From Axinella damicornis (taxonomy: Eukaryota; Porifera; Demospongiae; Axinellida; Axinellidae), in the NCBI GenBank assembly GCA_963931865.1, contig OZ007509.1, forward strand, positions 7,615,131 to 7,679,130: a stretch of 64,000 bases of DNA, in the 5' to 3' direction. The position numbers were made by a program, and so were the translations under genes. Below the pieces are notes generated by a model. It did not search any database and was not told where the DNA came from. It was given only the letters and a program-made list of their open reading frames with translations. Positions 36,077 to 47,674 of the stretch are shown here, piece after piece; position 1 is the first letter of the stretch, and each line of letters starts with the position of its first letter.

Positions 36077-39000
36077 TCAGAGATCTGTAACTTCCAGATC
36101 TTCTAATATGCGTGCAATTTCCTTATCCAACCCACTTATTCCAGGACCTTCAACATTGACTTGCTTGTCCTGTATCAGTGAAGTGAAGTGAAAGAGATAG
36201 CATGAATGTACAATCACGTACAGTGTGAACGTTATGGATTTGCAATTGGACAAAGTTTGTTTGCAAATTTCTCCAGTTTATGTAGCTGAGGTATGCGCAA
36301 CCTTAAAATTAGTTTTGTCCTATTCAGGAAATTTAGCGGACATGAATAATATTGCTACTGCAAGTACATCAAGCAGCAATGAAGTCAAGGTACCAAATGC
36401 TTAAGAGGACTAGCCACGACTATCCCCATAGAGTGTCAATCTGCCCGCTTGGTATCTTTAAAGATGTGCACCATAATTATTGGTCTCAAATCATTCTGAT
36501 AAGGCCATAGTGTCATTCACCTTTGACGTCTCCTTGCTTTCGTTGCTGGCAGTTGCTTGCCTTTTAGTCACAGCATCAGATTCTGCAGTTTTTCTGACCT
36601 GTTTTACATTGAGGAGATTAATTGGCAGTATAATTAACATGAACAGCATTATAATTATTAAGATGAGCTCGGGACTTACAGCCAATGATTCAATTTGGGC
36701 TCTCATAATTATGTAAAACTCAATACAGATTGCTTACCTACCTAATACATCAATAATATATTAGTGTGTGTGTGTGTGTGTGTGACGGAAGTGGGATGTT
36801 CATGGGGCGGGACTAGACTAGTGATGCACAACCTTCGTACTTCAATTTACTGTACCTCGGATCTCAGTGAAGAATGTTTGAGAACATTGGGCCCGGGCAT
36901 GGGCTGGCTTCCAGAACAGCTGGGGCTACAAGCAGATGAATGCAATTGGGGAGCAGCAGTTGAAGTGGATGCAATCGGTGAGCAGCAGCCGAAGCGGATG
37001 CAATGGGGAGCAGTTGAAGCGGACACAATAGGGGAGCAGCAGTTGAAGTGGATCGATGCAAATGCAATCAAGGAGCAGCAGCTGAAGCGGATGCAATCGG
37101 GGAGTAGCAGCTCAGCACAGAGAGCTGTCCGGCGCTGGATTACTCACGTAGGCAAATGAGGGAGAAGTAGCTGAGCGAGCGAAGTGAGCGAAGCTACTTG
37201 TACACATTATGCATACCCTAATTATTCGTACACTTTTTATTCATTTCATTTTTAGCTGTACGAATTGATTAGAGTACGTAAAGTACCAAATATTTCCGGA
37301 AACAGGGGTGTACGAATAAATAGAGGAATCGTACGATGTGTCTCAATGGTATACAGTAGAAGGCCAGGAGGCACGAGACGCCCTAGTCTCGCTAGCCAGC
37401 CTCTCGCCACACCCACTGCGGGGAGGGGAGAGTCTGGTCAAGTTCCCATCATCATCTCGTGTCTAACCTGCCAGGAATTTCTTGGCGTGTTAATTGGATT
37501 CAACAGCGTGTGGTTGCCTTTCAGTACACTAGTACGCGAGCTAACGTCCTGCGTGTCAATGCTTTACTACTACACACACGCCCAATTATGTTCGCACCCA
37601 CTTAGTTAGCCTCCCTACTGCTGATTGTGCAACACGAGAGCCTTATGGAAACTTGACCAGACTCTCTCTTCCCGTGTGAGAGTCTGGCCCGCGAGACTAG
37701 AGACGCCCAGACCTCCACAAGCTGTCGAAGCGAGCAAAGGGGATGCCGAATGGAAGAATCACAGTGCTCACAGTTTCGCCACGAGGGTAAGGACGGCGAT
37801 CACTACAGTGCGGTCAGAATCTTCATGGGCCTTTCCTGAGAGCTGACAGTCAAAATGTGCGCTTGAGCAAGGGCGGCCAGCCCGAGAAGTAGCTACACCT
37901 GGACAACGTAATTGGTTGTGCTGCTGTCTTTCTTTGACGGCTCTTCACCTCCTCCGGTTCCACCGTCACCACCATCAGCCATGAAAAAACTCAAACCAAC
38001 CTGCTGTACGAATTTCATTTTTACGTGTACGAATTGATTAGAGTACGTTTTTTCTCCGAAATGGGGGTGTACGAATTAATAGGGGGTTATACGAAACGAT
38101 ACATGTCATGAGAGCTTAAATTAAAGCCGTACACGTCCATCAATGTCCTTCATGATCGTTTTCATTTGTGTACGTACATAGCTTAGCTAGCTATGTATGT
38201 TACATACTTTATTGGCATCTTGAGAGATTTCATTGTTCAGTGGTGGTTCAGAAGTGGTAATGGCAGCTCCAGTCACTCCATTTCCGTCCTTGTTCACAGA
38301 AGCTGGTGTTGGTCGCTCCTATAACAAAGAAAATTATAGCATTGTGTATAAATCTAGTCCACTTTAGGAGAGCTTAGGGAATCTTTAGTACACGGGTTTA
38401 CAATATTATGGGTAAGGCTGTGGAATGCAATGGCTATAATATGGAAATGCTCTTCTGTATCAAGGAATTTGCGCATTGATACGGGAAGGAAAGCTAGCAA
38501 GACAAAAGATGGATTGTTACAATGCAGGCCGACACATGACTACACTAGCAGGTTCTGTCTTCATCACAGTATCGTGAGGATCTGCAAGATGTAGCTATTT
38601 TATGTGTTGTGAATTCAGAATTACAGAATTTTGTCTGTTAATGGCAGTAGCACCAATCCTGGTAGCGGCATCAGTCTTGGTAGTGGCATCAATCTTGGTA
38701 GTGGCATCAATCTTGGTAGTGGCATCAGTCTTGGTAGCAGCGTCAGTCTTAGTAGCAGTGTCAGTCTTGGTAGCAGCGTCAGTCTTGGTAGCAGCGTCAG
38801 TCTTAGTAGCAGCGTCAGTCTTGGTAGTGGCATCAGTCTTGGTAGCAGCGTCAGTCTTGGTAGCAGTGTCAGTCTTGGTAGCAGCGTCAGTCTTGGTAGC
38901 AGCGTCAGTCTTGGGAGCAGCATCAGTCTTAGTAGCAGTGTCAATCTTGGTAGTGGCACCAGTCTTGGTAGCGGCATCAGTCTTGGTAGCAGTGTCAATC

Positions 39001-42000
39001 TTGGTAGCGGCATCAGTCTTGGTAGCAGCATCAGTCGTAGTAGCAGCATCGGTTTTGGTAGTGGCATCAACTTTGGTAGCCATATCAGTGTTAATCTTGG
39101 GAGCAGTAGCAAGCTTGGTAGCTGTACCAGTCTATAGAAAGGAAAATTTTCCTGTAGACCCTTCAGTGGACTTCCATACAACAGAGAATTGTAAGTTGAT
39201 CTAACCAATTGTGCCTTATAAGGATGTAGAGAGGTAAAGCAGTCCAAGGACCTATACATAGCTAGTTACACAGCCATGGAACCTAGCTGTTCAAATTGAG
39301 TATGTTCATTCTCACTTGTAAGCTACTGAGCGCCATACTAGTTGTAGCAACTGATTTCCAGCTGCAGTTCTCTCTCTTGCAAATAACGTGCCTAGATGTA
39401 TGGAAACCCTTGCAGGACCGTGTAGCTACTGGCCTGTACGGGTGAATTGACAGAACAGGCTCAATAACTGATCGAGCTACGTACGTCTGGTTCTATGGTA
39501 CAAACTCACCATATTGCAATGCCACCGCGGTAAGTGTCTAAGGAGATATTTGCACACCAGAGTGAGGCCCATCCAGTGAGCTCAACAATGACAATTAATG
39601 CACGTTATTTTGATTCTGGTCCATCCAAGCATCATAGTGTGTACACGTACATGCCTACCTTGTACACGTGATTACGTGACGTGCAACCACATTGTTTCAC
39701 ATCTGACATGTGGAGCAGGGAGCAAGCTTCAGAAGATACGGAAACCCAGCTGCATTCTTAGACCCTCTGACATAATCCATGTTCCCTTCTTGTGTTTCCC
39801 CTAATTAATTCGGCCAGCTGATTTTATATGTGCAAGGTATTTATGTGACTCTTGCTTTTTCTCCAAAATCAAACAAGTTAGGACTTTGCAGAAATGAAGG
39901 CACTAGCTACTAGCTACCCCTGTCTATTTAGAACGTATATGACGGTATCCGCTGAGCAAGTTTATACACATAACAAAGAGGGTATGCTACTGTAAATCAG
40001 TTTGTTCAGGACTGTATCATTACCGGACAATGAAAGACTGATTTCCCTACCTCATGAGTCAACTGCGCAGTTTCCTCGGCCATATTTGTCTTGCCATCAG
40101 ATTCTGCATTTTTAGGCTTGGCCTGCTGCTCTTCCCCATTTGCAGCATGCTCTCCTTGCGTGGTTGTGGTCTGGATGGAAGTGGGTAGGTATTGAACATG
40201 CAACAGACTGAGGGCCAAATAGGGGTGTCCCCTCCCTCGTTATGTGCCATGCAAAAAAGAATAGTGACTTCGACAATTGCATTTGGTAGCAGAAATAGGC
40301 AATGAGGTATGTTGATCATAATTGCAGAGCAATTATTTGCTGAGAATTGTTGGTAGTAGGAGTGCATGCACATGCACAAAGCAGGGTCAAGCAATCAGTT
40401 TTTAAGCAATTCACCAGAGCCTGTGAACTTTATAAAAGACCTATTGTAGAGGACTCAAGATGAATTATTCTGTAGGCAAGGGTGTCTCTTGAGACTAAGA
40501 CATTCTTGACTCTTGACTCTTGAACTACCCTTGAGGGGTTTACCACAATGGTGGCTAACGAGGGCCTGGAGAAGGCAGAGCCTATGGACCCAGGTCCCCC
40601 GGGACCGACGGCTTTACATCCCCTCCGAAGGATGCGGTGTGAACTATTTCAGGTGAAACGCCTTCAAGAACACACCTACTCATTTTTTAGGGTAGAGCTG
40701 AGTCAACTCCTAGGAGAAAGAAAATCTCCTATGGCAATGGTGGGATTCGAACCTGCAACCTTTCGATTATATAGCAGTTGAATGCTTTAACCACTCGGCC
40801 ACCAGCCACCCCTAGACATGCTGTATCAATAGGGTAATTGGACTCTGGACTGTGGACTGGACTGTGGACTGGACTATGGACTGGACTATGGACTGGACTA
40901 TGGACTGGAGTGATCAAAACAGCTGTATGCAGGCAGCAAATGTCACCAAAGTTATCAAGGGTTGTCTCCAGCTCTGTCTCAGGTTGCTTCCTAGCCTGTT
41001 GCAGGCATCGTCTCCTCGATTTCCGAGAGGTCAAAGGTCACACAATTTCAACAATGAGCTTGAACTATACTCATGCATGACATAAAGTTTGGTTTCTGCT
41101 GATAACACTTTTAGCTTACATATGTGTCATCGTGGTAATCAATTTTCATCCAGCCCCACATAGCTATTCATTTTATACTATGTACATGTACGTATCAGTG
41201 TGATATTCTCTACAACTTAACTGCTCTTCTAATCCTTCAAGCACACAGAGCATTCTAACTAGAAAGTTTGACGAAAGTTCATTCCCAACAAGTTTGTGTG
41301 ACCTCCGGCCATAAGAAACAAGTCATGCACGCTCAAAGCAGTACAGAACCCAAAAGGATTCAGCCATAGCCACCTTCATTGAAGCTCACTAGTATTGCCA
41401 ACCTCACTATCTCTGGCATAAATTAAATGGTGCACAGCAGCAGCAGGCATGGACTACACACCAGCAAGCTTCTTGGGTCATATCTGACTCTAATATGCAT
41501 GTGACCTTTGACCTCTCAGAAATCGAGGAGACGATGCCTCAACAGGCTAGGAAACAACTTGAGACAGAGCTGGAGACAACCCTTCATAGCCTTGGTGACG
41601 TTGCTGTCTGCATGCAGCTGCTTTGGTCCATAGTCCAGTCCACAGTCCAGTCCAGAGTCCAGCTTTTAAAATTACACATATCAGTAGCCATAAAGCTTTC
41701 GTGAATGAATTTGATTAGGCTGCTTTTCATCAAGTATGTAGCCCTAACTGGACCACAACGAACCCACTACACATGATGTGATCACTTTTGCAATCTTGTG
41801 GAAAAGCAAAAATCATCTACAAGCTATGACAGCTACATAAATGATTTGGGGCTATCAAGCTAGATTGCCAATATGATACTGTCCTCCAAGATGGAGGTGC
41901 AAAGGGCAATGGGTAGCTAAACAACAAACTGCCTTTTGACTGTGAAGTGTTTCACACCACAAGTTGTTATTGTAGCTACAGTAGAGAGTACACACAACTA

Positions 42001-43443
42001 CTGCTAAGTGGTTCATCACCTATGTACCATATGGTGCATGTTATTGTAAGTAAATCCTTTACAGCCAAAGCTGCAATACAAGCATCACCAATCACAAAAA
42101 GCGGTGATACAAGCGTCACCAATCACAAAAAGCCCAACAGCAAGCACCACTAGCAGTAAGCAAGGCCAGGAGAGCAATACATGGGACTATAAAAATGGAT
42201 AGAGTACTCAGATGATAAATCATAACCACTCACATTAAATTGATCCACTTCGAAAATAACCTCGTATCAGCTAAGGGGTTCATTATTATCAATTATTGCC
42301 ATGATGATAACTAACACAACTCACACTTCCTATGTACCTTCTGCTGTGTGCTCTCTTCCACTCTGTCTGTGGCTACCTCTGAAGCACCCTCCCCTTCCTT
42401 CTCACTTCTGCACTTTTGCTCCTTTACTGTGTCCAAGTGTGGCCCACCACCATCTAGGGCAGTTGTGGTCTGCAACTCTTTGGTCACTATAGGAGCAAGG
42501 CCAAATGTTTCCAGGGTGACAATTTCCCTTTCTTCCTTTTGGGCTGATTTCTGCTCATTTCCTTTTGCCGCCTTCGCCTCAGTTGCAGCATGATGGGCAT
42601 GAAGTGTTTCACACACCGGTTCACCACTCTTTTTGCCACTTGGAACCACAGAATCAGATTCAATTAGATCAGCAGTTTCCAGCTCAAGATCTGAAGTTCC
42701 TTTCTCGACCACCTCAACCGAATACAGGGGTTGCTTCTTCGGTTTGCCTAACAAGTGTAGTAGAAACAAAGTACTGTGATTACCAAGTTAGCTAAACTCT
42801 TATGCATCAAGCTCAGAGATCACGACGGCTCTTTGTGGCTAGTATTACAGTGAGACAACATGAATACCCACCTGATTTCCAAGTCGAGCAGTTGTAGATT
42901 GTTACGCATATTATCAACAGTAACACAACAAGAATTATGAACACTATAACAGCGAGTGCTATGACGAGATATTGAACGATGTCACTCAAGCTTGTTGATG
43001 TTCCCATTTCTGTAGTGGAACTATCTGTCTCAGGACGATCTGTAGTAGAGCGAGTTGGTGTTCCTGCATCAGTAGGGACAGGGGTCACTGACAATTGTAG
43101 TTCTGTAACGTAAGTTTCTGTCACGGGTATTAGCAGTCCTGTCTCAGTAGGGGTAATGTTTGGTGAAACATGTATACTGTCCCCAGAACCACTCATCGCA
43201 GACCCTGTGGATGGGATGAGTTGCACACTATAACTTCTTACAGGAGTGCATGAGCCGCCAAAGACGGCAGCCAAAGATGGCTCATGCACTCCTGCTTCTT
43301 ATGTATATACAGCATAAAATAAATGCAGGTACAATAAGCTAGTAGCTACATTGCAGGTACTTACTGTTAATGAACATACCATTTTCAGTGAAGAATAGCA
43401 CTGACAAAACCAGTGCAATTGTGCGCAGCTGATGTAACTCCAT
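36077..43443 (-). CDS. Type I membrane protein with Ser/Thr-rich ectodomain and hexapeptide-repeat tail
   Basis: Not recognised as a named family. Exons (- strand, 5' to 3'): 43443-43380, 43204-42872, 42747-42338, 40170-40051, 39131-38625, 38318-38208, 36598-36521, 36169-36077, about 570 residues. Exon 1 encodes a signal peptide (M-E-L-H, then a hydrophobic core A-L-V-L-S-V-L-F-F). Exon 2 gives a short Ser/Thr/Pro-rich ectodomain with one N-I-T sequon, then one membrane helix (about 25 I/L/V/A residues) and C-S-T-W-K. Exons 3-8 give a long acidic and lysine-rich tail. The first introns are phase 1; all after exon 3 are phase 0. The tail repeats an A/T-E-S-D-x-x-T-K-like motif in exons 4 and 7. 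The exon 5 donor (GTAATT) is weak; reading through would stop at 38595. Extra small exons may be missing. The gene converges with the Calx-beta gene. Confidence 0.7.
36763..37185 (+). repeat. Composite dispersed repeat with internal minisatellite, copy 2
   Basis: A TG tract (36763-36783), GGAAGTGGGATGTTCATGGG, AGAATGTTTGAGAACATTGG, then an array of GGGGAGCAGCAGTTGAAGCG-type units (36945-37110), then CAGAGAGCTGTCCGGC and GATTACTCA. It matches copy 1 end to end in the reverse orientation. Confidence 0.85.
37735..37885 (+). mobile_element. Dispersed element, degraded fragment
   Basis: GAATGGAAGAATCACAG..GCCACGAGGGTAAGGACGGC and GCGGTCAGAATCTTCATGGG correspond to one module of the element, with many changes. 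Confidence 0.5.
38640..39090 (-). repeat. 18-bp coding minisatellite (about 25 hexapeptide repeats)
   Basis: On the - strand the unit reads GCTACCAAGACTGATGCT with small variants and encodes A-T-K-T-D-A, always in one frame of exon 5 of the membrane protein gene. Every variant preserves length. Both strands and several frames stay open because of the repeat, so opposite-strand ORFs here are by-products. Slippage or unequal crossing over in such arrays usually makes length polymorphic between individuals. Confidence 0.9.
40501..40816 (-). mobile_element. tRNA-Ser-derived SINE, copy 4 (full length with tail)
   Basis: The best copy: the head at 40816-40740 has A and B boxes (GGTTCGAATCCC on the - strand), the body matches copy 3 throughout, and the 3' tail is a 7-base repeat GAGTCAA (40501-40526 on + as TTGACTC units). 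Head plus body span about 290 bases. It lies in the membrane-protein gene intron, beside the foldback element 40839-41661. Confidence 0.88.
40839..41661. mobile_element. Foldback element with minisatellite ends
   Basis: The left arm (40839-41045) begins TGGACTCTGGACTGTGGACT with a tandem 11-16 bp repeat, followed by GTGTCACCAAAG and CTCTCGG-type sequence. The right arm (41500-41661) is its reverse complement, ending GTCCAGTCCAGAGTCCA. The interior of about 450 bp shows no protein. Confidence 0.78.
43241..43294. mobile_element. Foldback element, 54 bp, with 7-bp target duplication
   Basis: Starts CAGGAGTGCATGAGCCGCC and ends with its complement. The flanking repeat CTTCTTA lies at 43234-43240 and 43295-43301. 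It lies in intron 1 of the membrane protein gene, about 37 bp upstream of the exon 2 acceptor, where it may disturb the branch-point region. Confidence 0.9.
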
Positions 43444-43762
43444 CTTGACAGCCAAAATGTACAGCATTTGAGTCGATCAGGTTTGAGGCTGAACAATTAT
43501 GCAGGCTGAATTATTTCTGTTGTGCTTGGAAGGTAGTGCATTTAGCTAAAGCAACAAGCGGAGCTATGAATGGCCCTTTCAGGGGCATAGTGAGGACATT
43601 TCAGTTAGTTTGAGCACACAAGAATCACCAGCAATGTTGGTGTACTCCCGAAAGCAAATTGAAGCAGCAGTTCCAACATCAGTATCGACACACCAAAGTA
43701 CAGCAGCACACACAAAACAAATATCAGAACACTAAGTGCATGATAATAACTACAATCAAGTG

Positions 43763-46700
43763 TTAGCTCTTGGAAGATGTCTTGTGAAAATGGACCAGAT
43801 TCAGCCCTGATCTGTTCCTGGCAATCTCAATCGCCAGAAACTGAACTCGAGGAACTGCAATTTGATCAGAACATAAACAGTCATCTTGGAACAAACGACC
43901 GTTAGTGGCTCACATACCTAACATTGTGTTCTCTTCACTGTAGTCTTTTGATGAATCCAATCTATGGACCAGGTTGGACGGAAATGGGAATGGGATTGGC
44001 ATTCCACATACATTGTACATACTTTCAAATAATTAATTTTGTGTGTACCTTAAAAGGGTTCCAAAATTGAAGTCATTGACCTGGCCTTCAAACTGATTGC
44101 AGTAAGGCCTCCATAGCTACATAACAAGAAGGGAAACCCCCCATAGCAATTAAAGAACTTGCATTGTGTAATGACCTGGCTCTTTCCCAACTGATGTGAA
44201 AATGGAATTGAGCAAAGCCATTCAGCAGTCACCAGGCAACAGTGACAGATTGCTTGTCCAAGATCCATTCCAGAATTTGGCACGCGTACTGATGACAGAG
44301 TGCATGGTGTGTGATTTCATTCTTTACATAACATAGACATCCTGCCAAATTGAATAAACAAAGCAAGTAATTTGTCATCCAGGCCTATAGACATCAAGCT
44401 CAAAGCTGTTTCCATATGCCATAACTTACGTGCATACGAGAATGGATCATGGACAAGCAACCAGAAGACCTCAGTATAGCATGCAAGCTGTGTATGTGTC
44501 CCTAAGCTACTTTCATACCTGTTTGGCTTCATCAGATTTAATCTCATCAGGGTTAAGAACATCCAGCTATATATAGTGCAAGTGAAAAAAAATCGATGGG
44601 GGGTTAAGATTACAGAGGAATGCATGGTGAAATGTGATTACGATTTATACCGGGGTTAATACTCATACTCATGTGCAGGTACACGTACTGTGTACAACGC
44701 CACATTTTGGATCGCGGCTGTGGACTTGGGACGAGGCTAGTACAGTATTGGGCCTATTGGCCATGCATGTGTATACTATCAGTGCTTAGAACCAACGGAC
44801 AATACTGTTCACGGTTTGGAATGGAGTCCTGATCCTAAGGAATGGGTTTATACCTAAGCAAGCATTTGCAGGTGCTGTTGCCAGCACAACAAATGCCAAC
44901 TGCACACACCTTTGTGACTTCAACACAAGCATGGAAACAATCCATTCTTGGGAAACCAGACTTCAGTGGGTGCTATCAGACTGAGGGCAGACACACTGAA
45001 AACATATACCATAGTCTCCCGCTAATACGCCCCCTTCGAAAATACACCCTCCCCCTCTTTTGCCCAAGTTCCTGCACAGGGGTAGTTTGAATCGTTTTTA
45101 CGTCCCCTGGTGAGCGTCTTCTGGAATATCTAAACTACACGTGCACAACCTCAGATCGCATATCAATCGAGTAGTACAACCCTAACACTGCCGCTCTTCT
45201 GCAGGAAATGTCCCGTGGTACATGACCAACAGTATTGCTGTTCTTGAGGATGGCTACAACGAAGTCATCGTCAATGTTATTGCCCTCGCATTGAAGTGCA
45301 GCTCTTCTCGCCAATGTAGAGAGACCATCATGATGACCACAAACAGTACTGGTGATCATTTGTACTTTTGTAACTGTGAACATGAACCTTGGCAGTGTCA
45401 TAATAGTTTTGTGTACGTAGCAAAACGTTTTGAGGGGGCATATAGTCGAGACTAATTGCATATTCAAAAATATGCCCCCTCCCAACTTTGGACTGGATGT
45501 AGTGCACAAAATAGGGGGGGGGGGGGGGGGTATATTATCGGGAGACTACAGTATTATGTGGAAATGAGAGGCATTTTGAAGTGCATAACCCTCATGAAAA
45601 GCGTATGCTGAAAGTAACAAATGGCCCCATGGCCATTTTCTGCCATTTCAAGAGAATGTCCTAGCAATTGCAGCACATACATGTGATGTATTACATGTCT
45701 GACCAAATTCTACCGTGACAGTTTTTCAAACAATGAGGCCCAAATGGCAGGCTTCAGTGAGTGATGTGAAGTGTGGCACGCTCCTAGCCTCATTCCCAGG
45801 CCTCAGTATGGAAAAGCTGGGAGGGCCTAGGCTGGTACATTTCCTCAGGTGAGCATGACATAATTGGCAAATGGCAAATGTTCAGATCAAGATGCTACAT
45901 TTGCATATTGTTCAACTATGGCATCTACACATTCAATGCTTGGAGTCCCCCACCCCCCCACTAGCTACATGTAGATACATGTGGTACGTTACCTGGTGCA
46001 TTCATTCCTCTGGCTGTTCTGAGCCCCAGTATGCCCACATTCATTTAAGGTCTTTCTACACTTAACGTCACTCACGTGAGGAAATGTAACAGGCCCTGCA
46101 CATTCTTTGTGCAACCGAAAACAGCAAAGGCTTGGGAACAAGGCTAGCACATTCCAAGGCCCAGAAATACCAAAAGAGTAGCTTGTACATGTGAGATTGC
46201 TCTTCGACCAGAGTGCATTCATGCGTGCACGTCGCTGCATCCACTCACATGGCTTCCATTACAAATGAACGTACGCACACACACAGGACACTTGCTCCTG
46301 TTGGGATGCGCTTACCTTCAACCCCTTGAACATCCTTTGAAACTGTTCAAATATGTTGTCATCGTACCTGCAATCGTATGACAGAAGTAGTGAACTATAG
46401 AGAAGATGCAGGGACAAATTTACAGCTTGCAGTTGAATAAGAGACACATAATTACCTACAGTGTACAGTGATAGGGACAATACATCGGTCTATCTACCTA
46501 CTTGGTACGTACATGCATCGATATGGCTCACATACGTATCACATACGTATCAATACATCAATACATCGTTTCAATGTAATAGAGGCAATGTTGTGTCTGA
46601 GAATAGGTCATGTCTTTCATAAACTAATGCCGGTTGTTTGGTATTTTATACGAAAGCATACAGCAATAATTTGTGTGAGCTGGTTTTATGTTTGTTTATG

Positions 46701-47674
46701 TACTGCAGACTCACGAAAGAGCACCCCCCCCCCCCCCCCCCCCCCCCCCCCCACCCCCCCACTTTTCGCTCAATTCCTGTATAAGGTTTACTTAAATGAC
46801 CCTTGTTCTAGCTTTGGGCTTCATGTGACAGACAAAAATGGAGCACATTCGTGAAGCGCTACGTGTATCTGAGGTAAGAAACATGAGTTTGTGTATCTGT
46901 ATCTTATCTATAGTGTGTTGGCTTGCCCGTGAAGACAAAGACATATGGGACCTCAAACACTCACAAGGTACCACCTCATCAAGTGCTTGATGGTATTGAC
47001 GATGACATGGCGACCAGTGACGTCCCTGAACTTGACATGAGCTTGAAGAACAAGGTGACAACAGCGCTAGTGACTTCAGCGATCAACGCAGATGACATGC
47101 TCTGATACATGCACACTTACTGCTACGTAACAATGCTGGGCACTCTTTTGGGGTCGTGCAGAAACACTCCCTATTTGGTGAGCATGTACAATGCTCCACC
47201 CATGGGTGCTCTTTTGTGAGACTATTAGTTTGATAACCATCTGCTCCCTACTAAGATGAAGTTAATCATATCCAAATTCCCAGCATCATCCCAGCACTAG
47301 ACTGTATATCTAGTTCTGAATCATGAGACTTGAACCAGATATTTCTTATGCTTACCGAGTCAGTCTCAAGGTCACAGAGTCACAACTCTGTAGCAACTAA
47401 GAAGGGGCAATAAGAGCAACAGTCAATCCTGCACACCTCCTTGCCATATTGGGGGTCAATACTATGATCAAGAGAACATTAACGTACCTTGAAGTGTGTT
47501 TCAGCATATTTTACAGCTTTCATGGCCCACATCTGTTCAACACTTGTCTGGAACATGGTAGGGAGGAGCACTGGTGACTAAGTTACATTAGGTACAATTC
47601 TACACCACAAAGACTTACGTCATTCACAAAATCTTCTGCCTTAGAGGAAAGAACTTGAGTAGCATTTTGTACAC
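43763..47674 (-). CDS. PBDC1: PBDC1 homologue (polysaccharide biosynthesis domain-containing 1)
   Basis: Eight coding exons assemble in frame (- strand, 5' to 3'): 47674-47619, 47547-47488, 47387-47356, 46367-46316, 44566-44519, 44116-44049, 43961-43918, 43854-43763. The product, about 150 residues, follows the known order of PBDC1: W-A-M-K-A near the start, then L-R-L-T-R, Y-D-D-N-I-F, L-N-P-D-E-I-K-S, W-R-P-Y-C, D-F-N-F-G-T-L-L-R, Y-S-E-E-N-T and F-L-A-I-E-I-A-R-N-R. Phases join perfectly at each junction. The family is a small conserved eukaryotic protein of poorly defined function. The long low-complexity C-tail of vertebrate forms is absent; the protein stops after K-S-S-K-S-type residues. 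The start-codon exon, which should end in phase 1, was not located upstream of 47674. Confidence 0.88.
45012..45548. mobile_element. Probable non-autonomous element with TAGTCTCCCG ends
   Basis: Ends TAGTCTCCCGCTAATAC and GTATATTATCGGGAGACTA are complementary with small differences; the next segments (GCCCCCTTCGAAAATAC and ATATGCCCCCT) also pair loosely. The interior has a 77-codon open frame of no recognised family. A 17-base G tract (45514-45530) lies near the right end. Confidence 0.6.
46724..46760. repeat. Poly-C tract (29 C, then A, then 7 C)
   Basis: Uninterrupted C from 46724 to 46752. It is one of six long G/C homopolymers in the right half of the window. Confidence 0.95.
46838..47105 (+). 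CDS. Small hypothetical two-exon gene inside a PBDC1 intron
   Basis: Exon 1 runs from ATG 46838 to 46873 (12 codons) and ends at GAG before GTAAGA. Exon 2 follows ATCTATAG at 46913 and runs to a TGA at 47103-47105. The phase 0 join gives 75 residues, acidic in the middle (D-G-I-D-D-D) and ending N-A-D-D-M-L. An in-frame TGA at 46826-46828 precedes the ATG. The good splice signals and single frame suggest a real transcript, but I recognise no family and it may be the end of a larger gene or an alternative exon. It lies on the strand opposite PBDC1, within the intron between 46367 and 47356. A 29-base C tract ends 85 bp before the ATG. Confidence 0.4.

Noticed and set aside
38602..39204. Long + strand ORFs (about 200 and 168 codons) over the 18-bp repeat
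   Set aside because: They are the antisense reading of a phase-preserving repeat. The - strand frame has the splice sites and joins to flanking exons.
40736..40816. Possible functional tRNA-Ser gene
   Set aside because: A and B boxes are present, but the long variable arm and a paired acceptor stem are missing, and the same head is joined to a repeated body in five places, which fits a SINE.
42348..42795. + strand ORFs opposite exon 3 of the membrane protein
   Set aside because: Shadow of the - strand exon, which has matching phases at both ends.
45222..45455. 77-codon + strand ORF with several Cys
   Set aside because: Lies inside the TAGTCTCCCG element, is matched by an antisense ORF of similar length and has no recognised motif.
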